Shown: piece by piece, positions 26,976 through 36,296 of the stretch | How the letters are laid out: every line of letters starts with the position of its first letter | Numbering within the stretch: the stretch's first letter is position 1 | The notes under the pieces: generated by a model | The model's input: the letters and a program-made list of their open reading frames with translations, nothing else | What the model was told of the DNA's origin: nothing | Databases searched by the model: none | Program-made: the position numbers and the translations under genes | From: Halobacteriovoraceae bacterium | GTDB lineage: Bacteria > Bdellovibrionota > Bacteriovoracia > Bacteriovoracales > Bacteriovoracaceae | Reading direction: 5' to 3' | DNA: 64,000 bases | Assembly (NCBI GenBank): GCA_002711995.1 | Contig: PASN01000013.1 | Coordinates: 248,001-312,000, forward strand

Positions 26976-27641
26976 TTAGTTCGTCGGTATTAACCAGTTT
27001 GCTAATGATTTTAGGACTGCCATCGTTAATGAGTCACCAGAAGGCGATCCTGGTTCGATATTTATTTGTTGGAGCCTTTCTAAAGTGCTCATTAGGAACT
27101 GAGTGTTGTCAGGCAAATCTTGTTCAATTTGTGATAGAACTTGGGATGCTTTTAAAAAGGCCATCGAATGTTGTGAGGGAGTTGTTCCAGCTATTGCGTA
27201 GGAAGATGCAATCTCTTTAAGAAGTGTTTTAAGTTTAATTAGCTTTTTATGTTCAAGCTCTGGAACTCTATCGACGTTATCGAACGCCCAAGCTTTTATT
27301 TCTTCTAAGTAGGACTCATAGGCATAGAAAGTTGTTACTGAATCTAGCTCATAGCCCCATCTGCTTTTTTTTACATTTACGCCTTGGCACACCACTTTTA
27401 TTGCATCTTCCAGAGGACTATTAATTAGCACCTCTGACTTTTCAGTTATTTGTTCTTCACCATTGTTTCCGATGCAAATGTATTTGCATGTGAACTTGAC
27501 CGTCTTTGGATAGGCCGCTTCAAAGTTTGAAGTCAAATACCGCTTGGAGAAGGGCTCTGCTTCACAATGCCCATAGGTCTGGGCATAGATTGAGGTGGTA
27601 GCGCTAATTGCAAGCAGGATGAATATCTTTACTTTGTTCAT
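26976..27641 (-). CDS. Secreted protein of unknown function
   Basis: 221 residues from ATG 27641, chosen because the signal peptide MNKVKIFILLAISATTSIYAQ starts there; an open frame extends 15 codons upstream. The mature N-terminus has Cys-rich spacing (GHCEAEPF, KFTCKYICIG, VVCQGV) suggesting disulfides, and the C-terminal half is helical. No family recognised. Confidence 0.65.
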   Translation of the reverse strand: MNKVKIFILLAISATTSIYAQTYGHCEAEPFSKRYLTSNFEAAYPKTVKFTCKYICIGNNGEEQITEKSEVLINSPLEDAIKVVCQGVNVKKSRWGYELDSVTTFYAYESYLEEIKAWAFDNVDRVPELEHKKLIKLKTLLKEIASSYAIAGTTPSQHSMAFLKASQVLSQIEQDLPDNTQFLMSTLERLQQINIEPGSPSGDSLTMAVLKSLANWLIPTN

Positions 27642-27755
27642 ACTTTCTAGTTTCTGGATTAAAAATAAATGAGCTGTCCCACTCAAAACATTTAATAGCC
27701 TTTTGGGTCAAGTCTGTGCTTGGAGCCTCCACCATTGTTGGCACGTCCTCAGTTT

Positions 27756-28367
27756 TTAAAATACATGTCTTAAATTTTTTAAAGAGGTATTCGATGAGTA
27801 GAAACCATTTAACTCCGGGTAGTGCTCATAGAATGCAGTGCTTGGCATGTCTCTAATGTAGAGCTGGTTATGTGGAGGAGTTTCCTCATAAAAGTAGTTC
27901 TCTGTTGAATGGTGTGTGCTGTCTTTGACTGTGTTCCATCTGTACAGGCCATGACGATCTTGTTCATGTGAGTTGTAAACTGGATCCGCATCTACTGAGT
28001 CGATTACCCATTCAGTATGTTTAAAGGGAACAATCTCATCAAAAAACTCTCTAACTATGCCTTCAGCGATAAGGCCTTGCCCATGTTTTTCAATATATTG
28101 AAACCTGCAGCCCTTAATGTATTGAACAATTACGAAGTCTCTTAGATATTCAGGTGAAGTTGTTTCATAGATCGCGTGCATCTTGGTGCCTAGATTAAAC
28201 TTGCCGTCACTTAGATTTACCCTGTAGTCGCTAACTTTTATTTTAAACTCTTTGAGCTTTTCGCTTTCGGTAGGTTTAAAACTTTCAGACTTAATAAGTT
28301 TGGATGTTACGCTCCCAGCAAGAGAGTAGGTGGAAGCTAAAGCAGTGGCGAGCAAAATGATCTTCAT
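27756..28367 (-). CDS. Secreted protein of unknown function
   Basis: 203 residues with a signal peptide (MKIILLATALASTYSLAG) and AAGGAG seven bases before the ATG. The mature part is rich in His and Tyr in the last third (HHSTENYFYEE, HYPELNGFY). A single Cys is present (KGCRFQY). No family recognised. It lies 114 bases upstream of the 221-residue secreted protein in the same direction. Confidence 0.65.
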   Translation of the reverse strand: MKIILLATALASTYSLAGSVTSKLIKSESFKPTESEKLKEFKIKVSDYRVNLSDGKFNLGTKMHAIYETTSPEYLRDFVIVQYIKGCRFQYIEKHGQGLIAEGIVREFFDEIVPFKHTEWVIDSVDADPVYNSHEQDRHGLYRWNTVKDSTHHSTENYFYEETPPHNQLYIRDMPSTAFYEHYPELNGFYSSNTSLKNLRHVF

Positions 28368-28473
28368 CTGGACTCCTTTGAAGTTCAGACAATCTCATTG
28401 TTTTGAATCCACAGCAAATGAATCGTCTAGAGTCTGTAAGGAATATACTGGTAGCCCGTGTAATAATTACATA

Positions 28474-28932
28474 TTAAATATAGGGACGATTCCACGTGTC
28501 CTCTTCCATATCCTCAAGCTCTTCCTCAATAAGGTGCTCATCCTCTTTGGATAGAAGCTCTTTTGCAAAGTCAAAGATTTCGTCCTCTTCTTCGTCAAAG
28601 TGGGCCTCTATGATTTCTTTGAAGTCCTCTAAGTTTTTTAAGAACAAGTCGCTGTCCATAGATGTGTTTTTTAGAGTCTCAAGTTTTTCATTGGCCTGAT
28701 CATGCTCTTTTCTAGATTTTCTAACCTGCGCTCTTGCTTCCTTGTCATTAGTTTCTGAAAGAACTTGGTAAAGGGTTTGTTCCTCTGAGTTGGTGTGGGA
28801 AACTAGAAGCCTTTCAAGCTCCTTTAACATCCTCATTCTCTTTTCAATTTGAGAGTTGTCCGTCTCCATTAGTTCTTCGATTGTGTCCCTGATGTTGTGG
28901 TGATCATCCAAGATCTTTTCGTAAATATCCAT
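28474..28932 (-). CDS. Hemerythrin HHE cation-binding domain protein
   Basis: 152 residues from ATG 28932 (AAGGAGG upstream). A four-helix hemerythrin-type fold with metal ligands at the expected places: DDHHNIRD near residue 10, SHTNSEEQTLY in helix 2, RKEHDQAN in helix 3 and AHFDEEEDEIF in helix 4. Such proteins bind a di-iron centre and act in oxygen or nitric-oxide sensing, or in iron and stress handling. The C-terminus is an unusually acidic tail (EEELEDMEED). Confidence 0.85.
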   Translation of the reverse strand: MDIYEKILDDHHNIRDTIEELMETDNSQIEKRMRMLKELERLLVSHTNSEEQTLYQVLSETNDKEARAQVRKSRKEHDQANEKLETLKNTSMDSDLFLKNLEDFKEIIEAHFDEEEDEIFDFAKELLSKEDEHLIEEELEDMEEDTWNRPYI

Positions 28933-29121
28933 GGCCCCTCCTTGTATAAACAATCTCAAAGTTCAAGATCTTCCATTGATCTTTAGGGGAGGTCTTTTGC
29001 AACCAAGAGGCCAACTTTTTTGCTTTTAAATCTTACTGCTTTGCAATGTTTTTTAATGTTGCACTTTGTCATGACTAATTTTCTTAATGTGCATTGCGGC
29101 AAGCTTGAATTTAAACTTTTA

Positions 29122-29149
29122 AAGCCTGACAAAAGTTAAGAACAGGCTT
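29122..29149. other. Hairpin in the 358-base gap before the large lipoprotein gene
   Basis: AAGCCTG (29122-29128) pairs with CAGGCTT (29143-29149) around a 14-base loop, without a T tract. A second small stem, GAAAC/GTTTC, follows at about 29,190-29,205. The gap from 28933 to 29290 otherwise holds only the divergent promoter regions of the hemerythrin and lipoprotein genes; I see no gene in it. Confidence 0.3.
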
Positions 29150-29290
29150 GAAAGAACATGATAAGATTATTTATAAGGCTATACCTATGTGAAACAGTCT
29201 GGTTTCAGCCGGAAAGTTTTGGTAGGGTTTGTATGAAGGCCTCAAGTGGTAAACTGTACTAGGATACTACTTGATAACGAGAGAGAACAC

Positions 29291-31681
29291 ATGAAAAACT
29301 TTATAGGTCTGGGATTGACCCTTTTATTGATCACAGGATGTGGCGACTTATTTATGGGAGACAAGGAAGATAAATCTATTTCCTTGGAAGCATTCTCCTG
29401 CGATCTGGATACCAAAGCTTTCTCAAAAATTCTTGAGCACAATATTAAAGGCGACATCATTTGCCTTCAGGAAAAGATCCAGGCGTTCATCGATTTGGTA
29501 AAGACCGATAGGCCTGGTTACATTTCTGAAAAAACCCTGGTTAACTTTGTTGAAAATGGCCCTTTGGATTTAGGTGATGAAGATTTGTCTCCAGTTATTG
29601 AGGCGATCTTTGATCTTACACATCTAATACTTGGAGGTGACAGGGGATACATCTCTAGAGCTGACTTTGATAGAATTGTTGCCTTTCTAATTGAGTTCAA
29701 TAAAAACATCTTTCCAGTTTACGATATCTTTTCCAATGAGAACGAACTTGATTGGGGAGACTATGATCGAAATAGAAAGATCGTTAGAAAGTATTTCGTT
29801 ATTATCTCCCAAGAAATAAGACACCTTTTAAACTTAAATAGAAGAGGGGTGTATCGAATTGATATTCACCAATTCCTAGATCGCTTTTTCACTGAAGAGC
29901 CTGAGATTGCTGACAAAATAAAGTCAATGATGTGGCTAAAGAGAACCTTTCTTGGTGGACAAAGCGATGCCCTCACACATATTGAGCTGGACAATGCTCT
30001 CGTGAAACTCCCTGAGTTGGGCGAAGTGGCCTATGACCTGGTGAAGTTTGGAAGCTTTGGATTTAAAGATGACGCTCAATCTATGATTGATGATGTTTAT
30101 CTCAAAGATCTTCAAACCATCAAAAGAAACCTCCACTTTGGAAGAGACAGCTACGAGGCCTTGTTTACCGTAACAGATGTTCTTGACTCAATAGGCAAAC
30201 TCGAAGTTGATATAGGCTTTGACCTCACTCAATACCCTCAAGAGATTATGAAACTCAAAGGAACTTTACTTGGAAGCAATGGTGAGTTCTTTAGTTCTGT
30301 TGAAGTGGTTAACCTTTTAGACCATCTTTCAAATATACTAGAAGAGGGAAGCTTCTTCTTTAGAGTATATGCAATGTATGAGGAGGAGCTAAACTCCACA
30401 GCTCCTGTTACAAATGACTTCTCTGACTTTCCTGTTGATACCTCTTTAGAAGAGCAGTACCTGGAGAATTTCTCCAAAATAGCTAATCAGTATAGGTTTT
30501 TTAAAGGTGACTATCGAGCTCCTTACTTCAGCTTTGAACATTATAGAAACCCACTTGCGATTCTTGAAATCTCAGCTTTGGAATACTTAGTGAAGATCGT
30601 CATGAAAGAGTACGGTGCTCCAAGTGAAGGCGCTCGCGGTGGCTACCACATGACTCTTGAGGAAACTATAGCCCTAATGCAGGACTATAGAAGATTTTTA
30701 AGAGATCAAGGAATTGTGACTATTGGAAAAGTAATGGGCGGGGAAGTTGTTGGAGCTGCTGAGAACTTAGTTCTAATGTCCACACTTTTCCAGTATCAAT
30801 CCAATGGCTGTGACGATTACGTTTGCATGGAGGTTCCGGAGATCACTGAATTTCTTGTAACTCTATTTACGGCGTTAAGTGTAAAAGACTTCTTCACTGA
30901 AGAGATGCAAAAAGTTTGCTCTGACGAGGTTGATGAATACAACAGAATATACCCAGACTGCTTTAGAAGAAACTTTGTGAATGTGCTTGAGACACCCAAT
31001 CCTGAGGATGAATTCAGATCGCTGTCTGACTATATGCCGCTTCTTTCTTCATACATCGTTGAGCTTACCGACGACCTTCCTGCAGGGACTCCTCCTACAG
31101 AGTCAGAAGGGTATATGAAGTTTTTAACTGAAACAGAGTCGTTTACAAGAACTTGTAGATACTATGACGAGGGCGAAACTGAACCAGTTCCAATGAAGGC
31201 CAATGACGCATTTGCGGTTTTTGCTGGAATGCTTAATGTTGAAAGCACTCTTTTAAAATTTGATAAAAACCAGAACAACAAGCTCGATGGCTTTGGCAGA
31301 AATAACGAGGTGCTTGAAGCTTACTACAGCACTTACCAAGGCGCGATTGAGGCCTTGGTTGCGGAGCAGGGTGGACCTCTCCTAACCAAACTTTCGAGAC
31401 AAATTTTTCAATATCTAATTAAATATGGAAAAGTTCCTGAGACTGACAACATTGGGTCTATTAAAGACTTCGTGAAATTCTTGTTTAGCCGCTACAAGAA
31501 TGCAGATGCCACAAGAACCACGATCTCCACAATTTTAAAAGTTTTGGGAGAGCAAAACGCTGGTGAAAATTATTTTAAATGTGAAGAGTGTATGAGAGAT
31601 CCGAACACTGAATGTGTTCCGGTCAGCGGTTACACTGACCAAAATGGCGAAGTCGTCTGTGAAGATGATCCTTGGGAGTAA
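29291..31681 (+). CDS. Large lipoprotein with EF-hand-like loop, function unknown
   Basis: 796 residues from ATG 29291 (GAGAGA upstream). The leader has a lipobox ITGC (GLTLLLITGCGD), so the protein is membrane-anchored. The body is helical and strongly acidic. FDKNQNNKLDGFG near the C-terminal third resembles a calcium EF-hand loop (D-x-N-x-N-x-x-L-D), but lacks the final Glu. The last 40 residues are Cys-containing (KCEECMRDPNTECVP) and end in a Cys-Glu-Asp-Asp tail. The whole is not a family I recognise. It converges with the gene at 31685 with a 3-base gap. Confidence 0.75.
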   Translation: MKNFIGLGLTLLLITGCGDLFMGDKEDKSISLEAFSCDLDTKAFSKILEHNIKGDIICLQEKIQAFIDLVKTDRPGYISEKTLVNFVENGPLDLGDEDLSPVIEAIFDLTHLILGGDRGYISRADFDRIVAFLIEFNKNIFPVYDIFSNENELDWGDYDRNRKIVRKYFVIISQEIRHLLNLNRRGVYRIDIHQFLDRFFTEEPEIADKIKSMMWLKRTFLGGQSDALTHIELDNALVKLPELGEVAYDLVKFGSFGFKDDAQSMIDDVYLKDLQTIKRNLHFGRDSYEALFTVTDVLDSIGKLEVDIGFDLTQYPQEIMKLKGTLLGSNGEFFSSVEVVNLLDHLSNILEEGSFFFRVYAMYEEELNSTAPVTNDFSDFPVDTSLEEQYLENFSKIANQYRFFKGDYRAPYFSFEHYRNPLAILEISALEYLVKIVMKEYGAPSEGARGGYHMTLEETIALMQDYRRFLRDQGIVTIGKVMGGEVVGAAENLVLMSTLFQYQSNGCDDYVCMEVPEITEFLVTLFTALSVKDFFTEEMQKVCSDEVDEYNRIYPDCFRRNFVNVLETPNPEDEFRSLSDYMPLLSSYIVELTDDLPAGTPPTESEGYMKFLTETESFTRTCRYYDEGETEPVPMKANDAFAVFAGMLNVESTLLKFDKNQNNKLDGFGRNNEVLEAYYSTYQGAIEALVAEQGGPLLTKLSRQIFQYLIKYGKVPETDNIGSIKDFVKFLFSRYKNADATRTTISTILKVLGEQNAGENYFKCEECMRDPNTECVPVSGYTDQNGEVVCEDDPWE

Positions 31682-31684
31682 CTT

Positions 31685-31963
31685 CTACTGAAGTTGCTCC
31701 TCAAACATCGTTTCTGAAACAAAAGTTGGAGCTGGAAGATCTTCTTCCAAAGCGGTTTTAAAAGAGGCCGGAACCTGAATTGCTTTGTACTTTTTGCCGT
31801 TGCTTAGTCTTATCCAATAGCCTTCAACAACTTTCTGGTCATTTGTGGTCATTCTTATCGGCTTAATAGATACAATATGGTCTGGGTTGATTAGCATATC
31901 AACCACTTCGCTTCTTTGGTGTGCTTCGCTATGATTCATGATCATAAATTTTTGAAAAGTCAT
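31685..31963 (-). CDS. Small protein with FlbD-like segment
   Basis: 92 residues, AGAGGT before the ATG. The middle (LINPDHIVSIKPIR followed by YWIRLSNGKKYKAI) resembles the short FlbD-type pattern in which an IN..HI.SI strand is followed by a NGK(K/R)Y strand, seen in small flagellar-cluster proteins. There is no flagellar gene next to it, so the link is only a resemblance; a generic small beta protein is the alternative. Confidence 0.55.
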   Translation of the reverse strand: MTFQKFMIMNHSEAHQRSEVVDMLINPDHIVSIKPIRMTTNDQKVVEGYWIRLSNGKKYKAIQVPASFKTALEEDLPAPTFVSETMFEEQLQ

Positions 31964-32139
31964 CTAGTACCTCTTTAGTTTTCTGAAGAGAGTATAGCAA
32001 TGTCTTTTGTGCGCTGCAGTTGGTTTGTAAAATTTTCAGAATTTGGCTAATAGTTCACCTTTTCTAGAGAGGAGAGGACCTTGGCCGTGAGCTTGTTGTT
32101 TGTATTTTCCGACTGAATTAAAGGGTTGGGAAGTTAAAA

Positions 32140-32253
32140 GTGTTTGAATTTAAATGCGCCAAGGTCTCTGAACTGGCCCATGAACACAGTGGTTTCGTTA
32201 GTGTCAAAAAAATCGACACTGTGGTTAAATATTTCATAACGTTCCATCCTTGA
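32140..32253 (+). CDS. Candidate 37-residue small protein in the 344-base gap
   Basis: In the gap 31964-32307 a GTG at 32140 (GGGAAG nine bases upstream) opens a frame to TGA 32251-32253. The product reads VFEFKCAKVSELAHEHSG and continues basic and hydrophobic. The codon pattern looks plausible but there is no known match; an open frame on the opposite strand (32118-32333) is the competing reading. I see nothing else in the gap. Confidence 0.25.
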   Translation: MFEFKCAKVSELAHEHSGFVSVKKIDTVVKYFITFHP

Positions 32254-32307
32254 TACGTCGTGCCGCTTTTTAGCGCTATTTTAAAAGTATAAGGTAAAAT
32301 TAATGCT

Positions 32308-32934
32308 ATGAAAAATTTTGACCCCAAGGCCATGAAATCTCCAAAGAACTACTTGAACCTGGTTTCAAAAGAGACTGGTCTTCCAAACGCCCTTGAAAGA
32401 AGAAAAAACATTGTTGAACAAATGTCAGAGCTCAATTCTAAAGGCCTTGATTGCTTCAGCTGCTCTGGCATGTGTTGCACACATCAATACAACTCAATGC
32501 AGGTGGACCCTGTTCAGGCCTTGGAGCTTTTGGCATGGCTTGAGAGTGAAGGCCGACTCAATGATGAACTTATAGAAGATCTAGAAGAGGTCATACTTGA
32601 ATATCGCTTAAACAAAGACTTTATGATTGGACGAAACAGAGAGTTTCGAAGAAAGTACACCTGCCCATTTTTCATGAAGAAAAGTCAGGGCTGCTCGATA
32701 AGCCGCGCGGTAAAGCCCTATGGCTGCCTAGCATTTAACCCTCTAGAGAAAAATGTCTCCACCGAGGGCAAGTGCGCATCCAACTTGGATGTTCTAATTG
32801 AAAGAGAAAATAAAAACTTAGAGACTGAAGAACGGGCAAATGAATTGATATCAAACGAGCTTGGGCTTTATTGGAAAAAGAAGAGTATGCCTTTTGCTTT
32901 GCACGAAATAATTAAGGCACTCTTGAAACCATAA
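32308..32934 (+). CDS. YkgJ-family (CxxCxxxCC cluster) protein
   Basis: 208 residues. The Cys cluster CFSCSGMCC (Cys 49, 52, 56, 57), then YTCPFF, GCSIS, YGCLAF and GKCAS, is the pattern of the YkgJ/zinc- or iron-chelating Cys-rich family. The bound metal is debated in this family. It is probably cytosolic and its function is unknown. It sits alone ahead of glnN; an AAGGT lies upstream of the ATG. Confidence 0.75.
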   Translation: MKNFDPKAMKSPKNYLNLVSKETGLPNALERRKNIVEQMSELNSKGLDCFSCSGMCCTHQYNSMQVDPVQALELLAWLESEGRLNDELIEDLEEVILEYRLNKDFMIGRNREFRRKYTCPFFMKKSQGCSISRAVKPYGCLAFNPLEKNVSTEGKCASNLDVLIERENKNLETEERANELISNELGLYWKKKSMPFALHEIIKALLKP

Positions 32935-32979
32935 GAAATTTACCAAATGTTAAAAAAATGCACACAAAAATTCATATGT

Positions 32980-32988
32980 TGTTATAAT
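32980..32988 (+). promoter_or_regulatory. Extended -10 promoter for glnN
   Basis: TGTTATAAT: a perfect TATAAT (32983-32988) with TG one base before it. The -35 position (GCACAC) is poor, as is common for extended -10 promoters. It lies 30 bases before the glnN ATG. Confidence 0.55.
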
Positions 32989-33017
32989 CAGCCTAACAAC
33001 ATCCTAAGGAGTAACTA

Positions 33018-35216
33018 ATGACTAGAAAAGTAAGGGCGGCTGCCAAGCTAAACAATTACAAATCTCCAACAAGAACTTTTGACGTTCCTTCAGACGTAAA
33101 CGGAAACCCTCTAAGAGTAAGCGAGTACTTTGGAGAGAGCGTATTTGACTACCAAAAGTCTGACATTCTTACCAAGCAGGATAAAAAGGATATTCAGGAT
33201 ATTATTAGCAAGAATAAAGACCTTACAAAGGATATGGCGGACAAGTTTGCAAATGCTGTTCTTAACTGGGCAACTGCAAAGGGCGCAACTCACTTTACTC
33301 ACTGGTTTCAGCCTCTGACAGGATCAACTGCTGAAAAGCACGACGCTTTCTTTTCTATTGAAAACGGTCAACCAGTAGAGAGACTAAGCGCTTCACAGCT
33401 TATTCAAGGTGAACCAGACGCCTCCTCATTTCCTCACGGTGGCTCAAGATCTACTTTTGAGGCGAGAGGGTACACTTCTTGGGACTTTTCTTCTCCAATC
33501 TTTTTGAGAAGCAATGAAAACGGAAAGACTCTTTGTATTCCTACAGCGTTTGTTTCCTACCATGGCGAAGCGCTTGATATTAAAACGCCGCTTTTGAGAT
33601 CAATCACACAACTTTCAAATATTGCAACTAAGTTTTGCAACCTAGTTGATAAGTCTGAAAAGAAAGAAGATTTTGAATACGTTGAAGTCACAGCTGGATG
33701 TGAACAGGAATACTTCTTGGTGGACAAAGGACTCTTCTTTGAAAGACCTGACCTCGTTATGGGGGGAAGAACTCTTTTTGGAGCGATCACTTCAAGAAAC
33801 CAGCAATTGGAAGATCACTATTTTGGAACTGTTCCTGATAGAGTTATGGCCTTTATGCAAGAGGTTGAAGTTGAGCTTTACAAGCTTGGCGTTCCTGCAA
33901 AGACAAGACACAACGAAGTTGCTCCAGGGCAGTTTGAAATTGCGCCTATATTTAACAGAGCAAACGTAGCTGCCGATCAAAACCAAATTATTATGGCAAC
34001 TATGCAATCAGTTGCAATAAGACACGGATTTGTGTGCCTTCTACATGAAAAGCCATTTGGCGGAATCAATGGATCAGGAAAGCATTTAAACTGGTCAATG
34101 TCTGACTCTAGAGGAAAGAACCTTCTTGAGCCTACAGACAATCCCCACACAAACTACAGATTCCTTGCGGTAGTTGCAATGATTTGTGAAGCGATTAACA
34201 GACACGGAGCAAATCTAAGAACGGCCATTGCAGGACATGGCAATGACCATAGACTTGGCGCCAATGAAGCCCCTCCAAGCATCATCTCGATTTTCTTGGG
34301 AGACACTCTTACAGCTATCTTTGAGGCCTACAGCAAAGGTGAAAATTACTCTAAAGAAGGCGAGGACTTCCTTGACCTAAGAGCTGATCAACTTGCAAGA
34401 CTTGTAAAAGACAACACTGATAGAAATAGAACTTCACCGTTTGCTTTTACTGGAAACAAATTCGAATTTAGAGCAGTTGGATCATCTGCCAACGTTGGTA
34501 TTCCTATGACAATTCTTAACTCTGCTGTGGCGGACGTTATGAATGACATGAACGTAAGAATTGAAAAAGAGCTTGATGAAGGCAAAGAAGTTGATGACAT
34601 CTTAAAAGGCATCATTAAAGACCTTTACACCAACTCCAGCAAAGTTGTTTTCAATGGTGACGGTTACTCTAAAGATTGGGAAATTGAAGCTGAGAAAAGA
34701 GGCCTTCCAAATCTTAGAACCACTGCGGACGCTTTAAGCGTTATTGCAGATCCAAAGAGCAACGAGTTTCTAACCAAGCTTGGTGTTTACACTTCAGCGG
34801 AGCTTGAGACTAGATACAATGTAAGAGTTGAAAGGTATGTGAAGCATAGACAAATTGAGTTCAACACTCTTATCAATATGGTTAACAAAGATATTCTTCC
34901 AGCTGCGATTGAGTATAAGAAGCAGCTTGCCGAATCCATTAACATGCAAAAGCAAGTTGGAGTTGAGGCCAAGGTGGATATGTCCATATTAAAAGAAATC
35001 AACGAGAAAGTTGAAGCGCTCAAGGCCGACAATGAAAAACTTGATTCCATGCTTGAAACAATGGGAGAGGAGGACATTAAAGCGGCTGAGAAAATTGCCA
35101 AAGAGATGATGCCTCTTTCTGAAAAAATGGCCGACACTATCGCCTATCTTGAGGAGAATGTGTCTGAAGAGCTTTGGTCATTGCCAACCTATTACGATAT
35201 GCTATTTATCAGATAA
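33018..35216 (+). CDS. glnN: Glutamine synthetase type III
   Basis: 732 residues, the length of GSIII (about 700-730) and much longer than GSI/GSII. It makes glutamine from glutamate, ammonia and ATP. Visible are the active-site stretches GCEQEYFLVD, the KPFGGINGSGKHLNWSM segment and NRTSPFAFTGNKFEFRAVGSS. The last 150 residues form a coiled-coil-like C-terminal extension typical of GSIII. AAGGAG lies before the ATG. No other nitrogen gene is nearby; GSIII may be the main or an auxiliary enzyme. Confidence 0.97.
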   Translation: MTRKVRAAAKLNNYKSPTRTFDVPSDVNGNPLRVSEYFGESVFDYQKSDILTKQDKKDIQDIISKNKDLTKDMADKFANAVLNWATAKGATHFTHWFQPLTGSTAEKHDAFFSIENGQPVERLSASQLIQGEPDASSFPHGGSRSTFEARGYTSWDFSSPIFLRSNENGKTLCIPTAFVSYHGEALDIKTPLLRSITQLSNIATKFCNLVDKSEKKEDFEYVEVTAGCEQEYFLVDKGLFFERPDLVMGGRTLFGAITSRNQQLEDHYFGTVPDRVMAFMQEVEVELYKLGVPAKTRHNEVAPGQFEIAPIFNRANVAADQNQIIMATMQSVAIRHGFVCLLHEKPFGGINGSGKHLNWSMSDSRGKNLLEPTDNPHTNYRFLAVVAMICEAINRHGANLRTAIAGHGNDHRLGANEAPPSIISIFLGDTLTAIFEAYSKGENYSKEGEDFLDLRADQLARLVKDNTDRNRTSPFAFTGNKFEFRAVGSSANVGIPMTILNSAVADVMNDMNVRIEKELDEGKEVDDILKGIIKDLYTNSSKVVFNGDGYSKDWEIEAEKRGLPNLRTTADALSVIADPKSNEFLTKLGVYTSAELETRYNVRVERYVKHRQIEFNTLINMVNKDILPAAIEYKKQLAESINMQKQVGVEAKVDMSILKEINEKVEALKADNEKLDSMLETMGEEDIKAAEKIAKEMMPLSEKMADTIAYLEENVSEELWSLPTYYDMLFIR

Positions 35217-35230
35217 TTTCGCTTTTAAAG

Positions 35231-35251
35231 GGGTCCCATCTCTTGGGACCC
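35231..35251 (+). terminator. Probable terminator after glnN
   Basis: 8-bp stem GGGTCCCA (35231-35238) with TGGGACCC (35244-35251) and a 5-base loop, followed by a weak T-rich tail. Confidence 0.65.
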
Positions 35252-35383
35252 TTCAAAATTTATTTCCCTACAAAATCACTCTCATAAAAATCATTACATA
35301 ATAGGACTTATCCGCGGCTAATTAGGATATTTTAGTTGGTACTCTTTTTGCTTCGTTGTGAGCAACTATCAAAGGAGTATTAA

Positions 35384-36295
35384 ATGAAAAGACTACTATT
35401 TCTATTCACTTTACTTTTAAGTTTTTCCTTGTTTGCCAGCGAAACAGTAAAAACTAATATCTATAATCTGCTTGATCCACAGAGCGGGGACACTGAGTAT
35501 GTTCTCTTTGCATCCAATGGGTTTGTTTACGGAATCCCTGCTCAGGACCAAGGGCTTGCAGATAAAGCAAGGGAGGCCGTGGCCGGTGGCTTTCCTATTG
35601 AGTTAGTTCTTCTTGAGCAAACCGAGGAGGAGATTAAAAACAATGAAAGAGCCTCAGTAAAAGACATCAATGTTCTTGTGAATGAAACTCCATTCGCATC
35701 CCATTTTATGCCAAGAATGGAAGCACCTGCTTTTGTTGATCCTGAAACCTACATTACACCTATGAGCAATTTTTCCGTAACGAGGATTTCTCAGTCTCAG
35801 GCCAACAGTTTGTTCCGCTCTATGAGAAACGACCTAAGAAGCAAGTCCCAATGTTATAACCGAGCGCACGTTTGGAGTTGGGAGATCTATAACAAATATA
35901 GATACAACACTGGCAAGATGTTTCTCTTCTTCACTAGAAAGTATATCAATGAGTACCGGTATAAGTGGTGGTTCCACGTGGCGCCATTCATTAGCACAAC
36001 CGGCAGAAGCCAATACGTGGTTCTCGACAGACAGTATTTCTCAAGCCCAAGGGTTATGCATAGCTGGACAGACGCCTTTATGAAAAATAATGCACATTGC
36101 CCTGTCTTAACAAGATATTCAGCTTATAGTAGAAATCAATATAAAGAATACTGCTACCTGATTCCAGCATCAATGTATTATTGGCAGCCATGGAATTTAG
36201 ATTACTTGGAGAGATACCGTCAAACAAGAAGATCTTTTTACCAGCGAGACATCAACCACGCCTATAGAGACGCCCGTGGATGGTGGCCTTGGTAA
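35384..36295 (+). CDS. Secreted protein-glutaminase-like enzyme
   Basis: 303 residues with a clear signal peptide (1 to about 18) and AAAGGAG before the ATG. The C-terminal half matches the protein glutaminase (protein-glutamine deamidase) fold: catalytic Cys 157 in SQCYNRAHVWSW, His 198 in WWFHVAPF and Asp 215 in YVVLDRQYF, in the order and spacing of that family's Cys-His-Asp triad. Residues 20-130 look like a pro-region, as in the known zymogen enzymes. It would deamidate Gln side chains of outside proteins. In a predatory bacterium a prey-directed role is possible but is inference. Confidence 0.8.
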   Translation: MKRLLFLFTLLLSFSLFASETVKTNIYNLLDPQSGDTEYVLFASNGFVYGIPAQDQGLADKAREAVAGGFPIELVLLEQTEEEIKNNERASVKDINVLVNETPFASHFMPRMEAPAFVDPETYITPMSNFSVTRISQSQANSLFRSMRNDLRSKSQCYNRAHVWSWEIYNKYRYNTGKMFLFFTRKYINEYRYKWWFHVAPFISTTGRSQYVVLDRQYFSSPRVMHSWTDAFMKNNAHCPVLTRYSAYSRNQYKEYCYLIPASMYYWQPWNLDYLERYRQTRRSFYQRDINHAYRDARGWWPW

Positions 36296-36296
36296 T

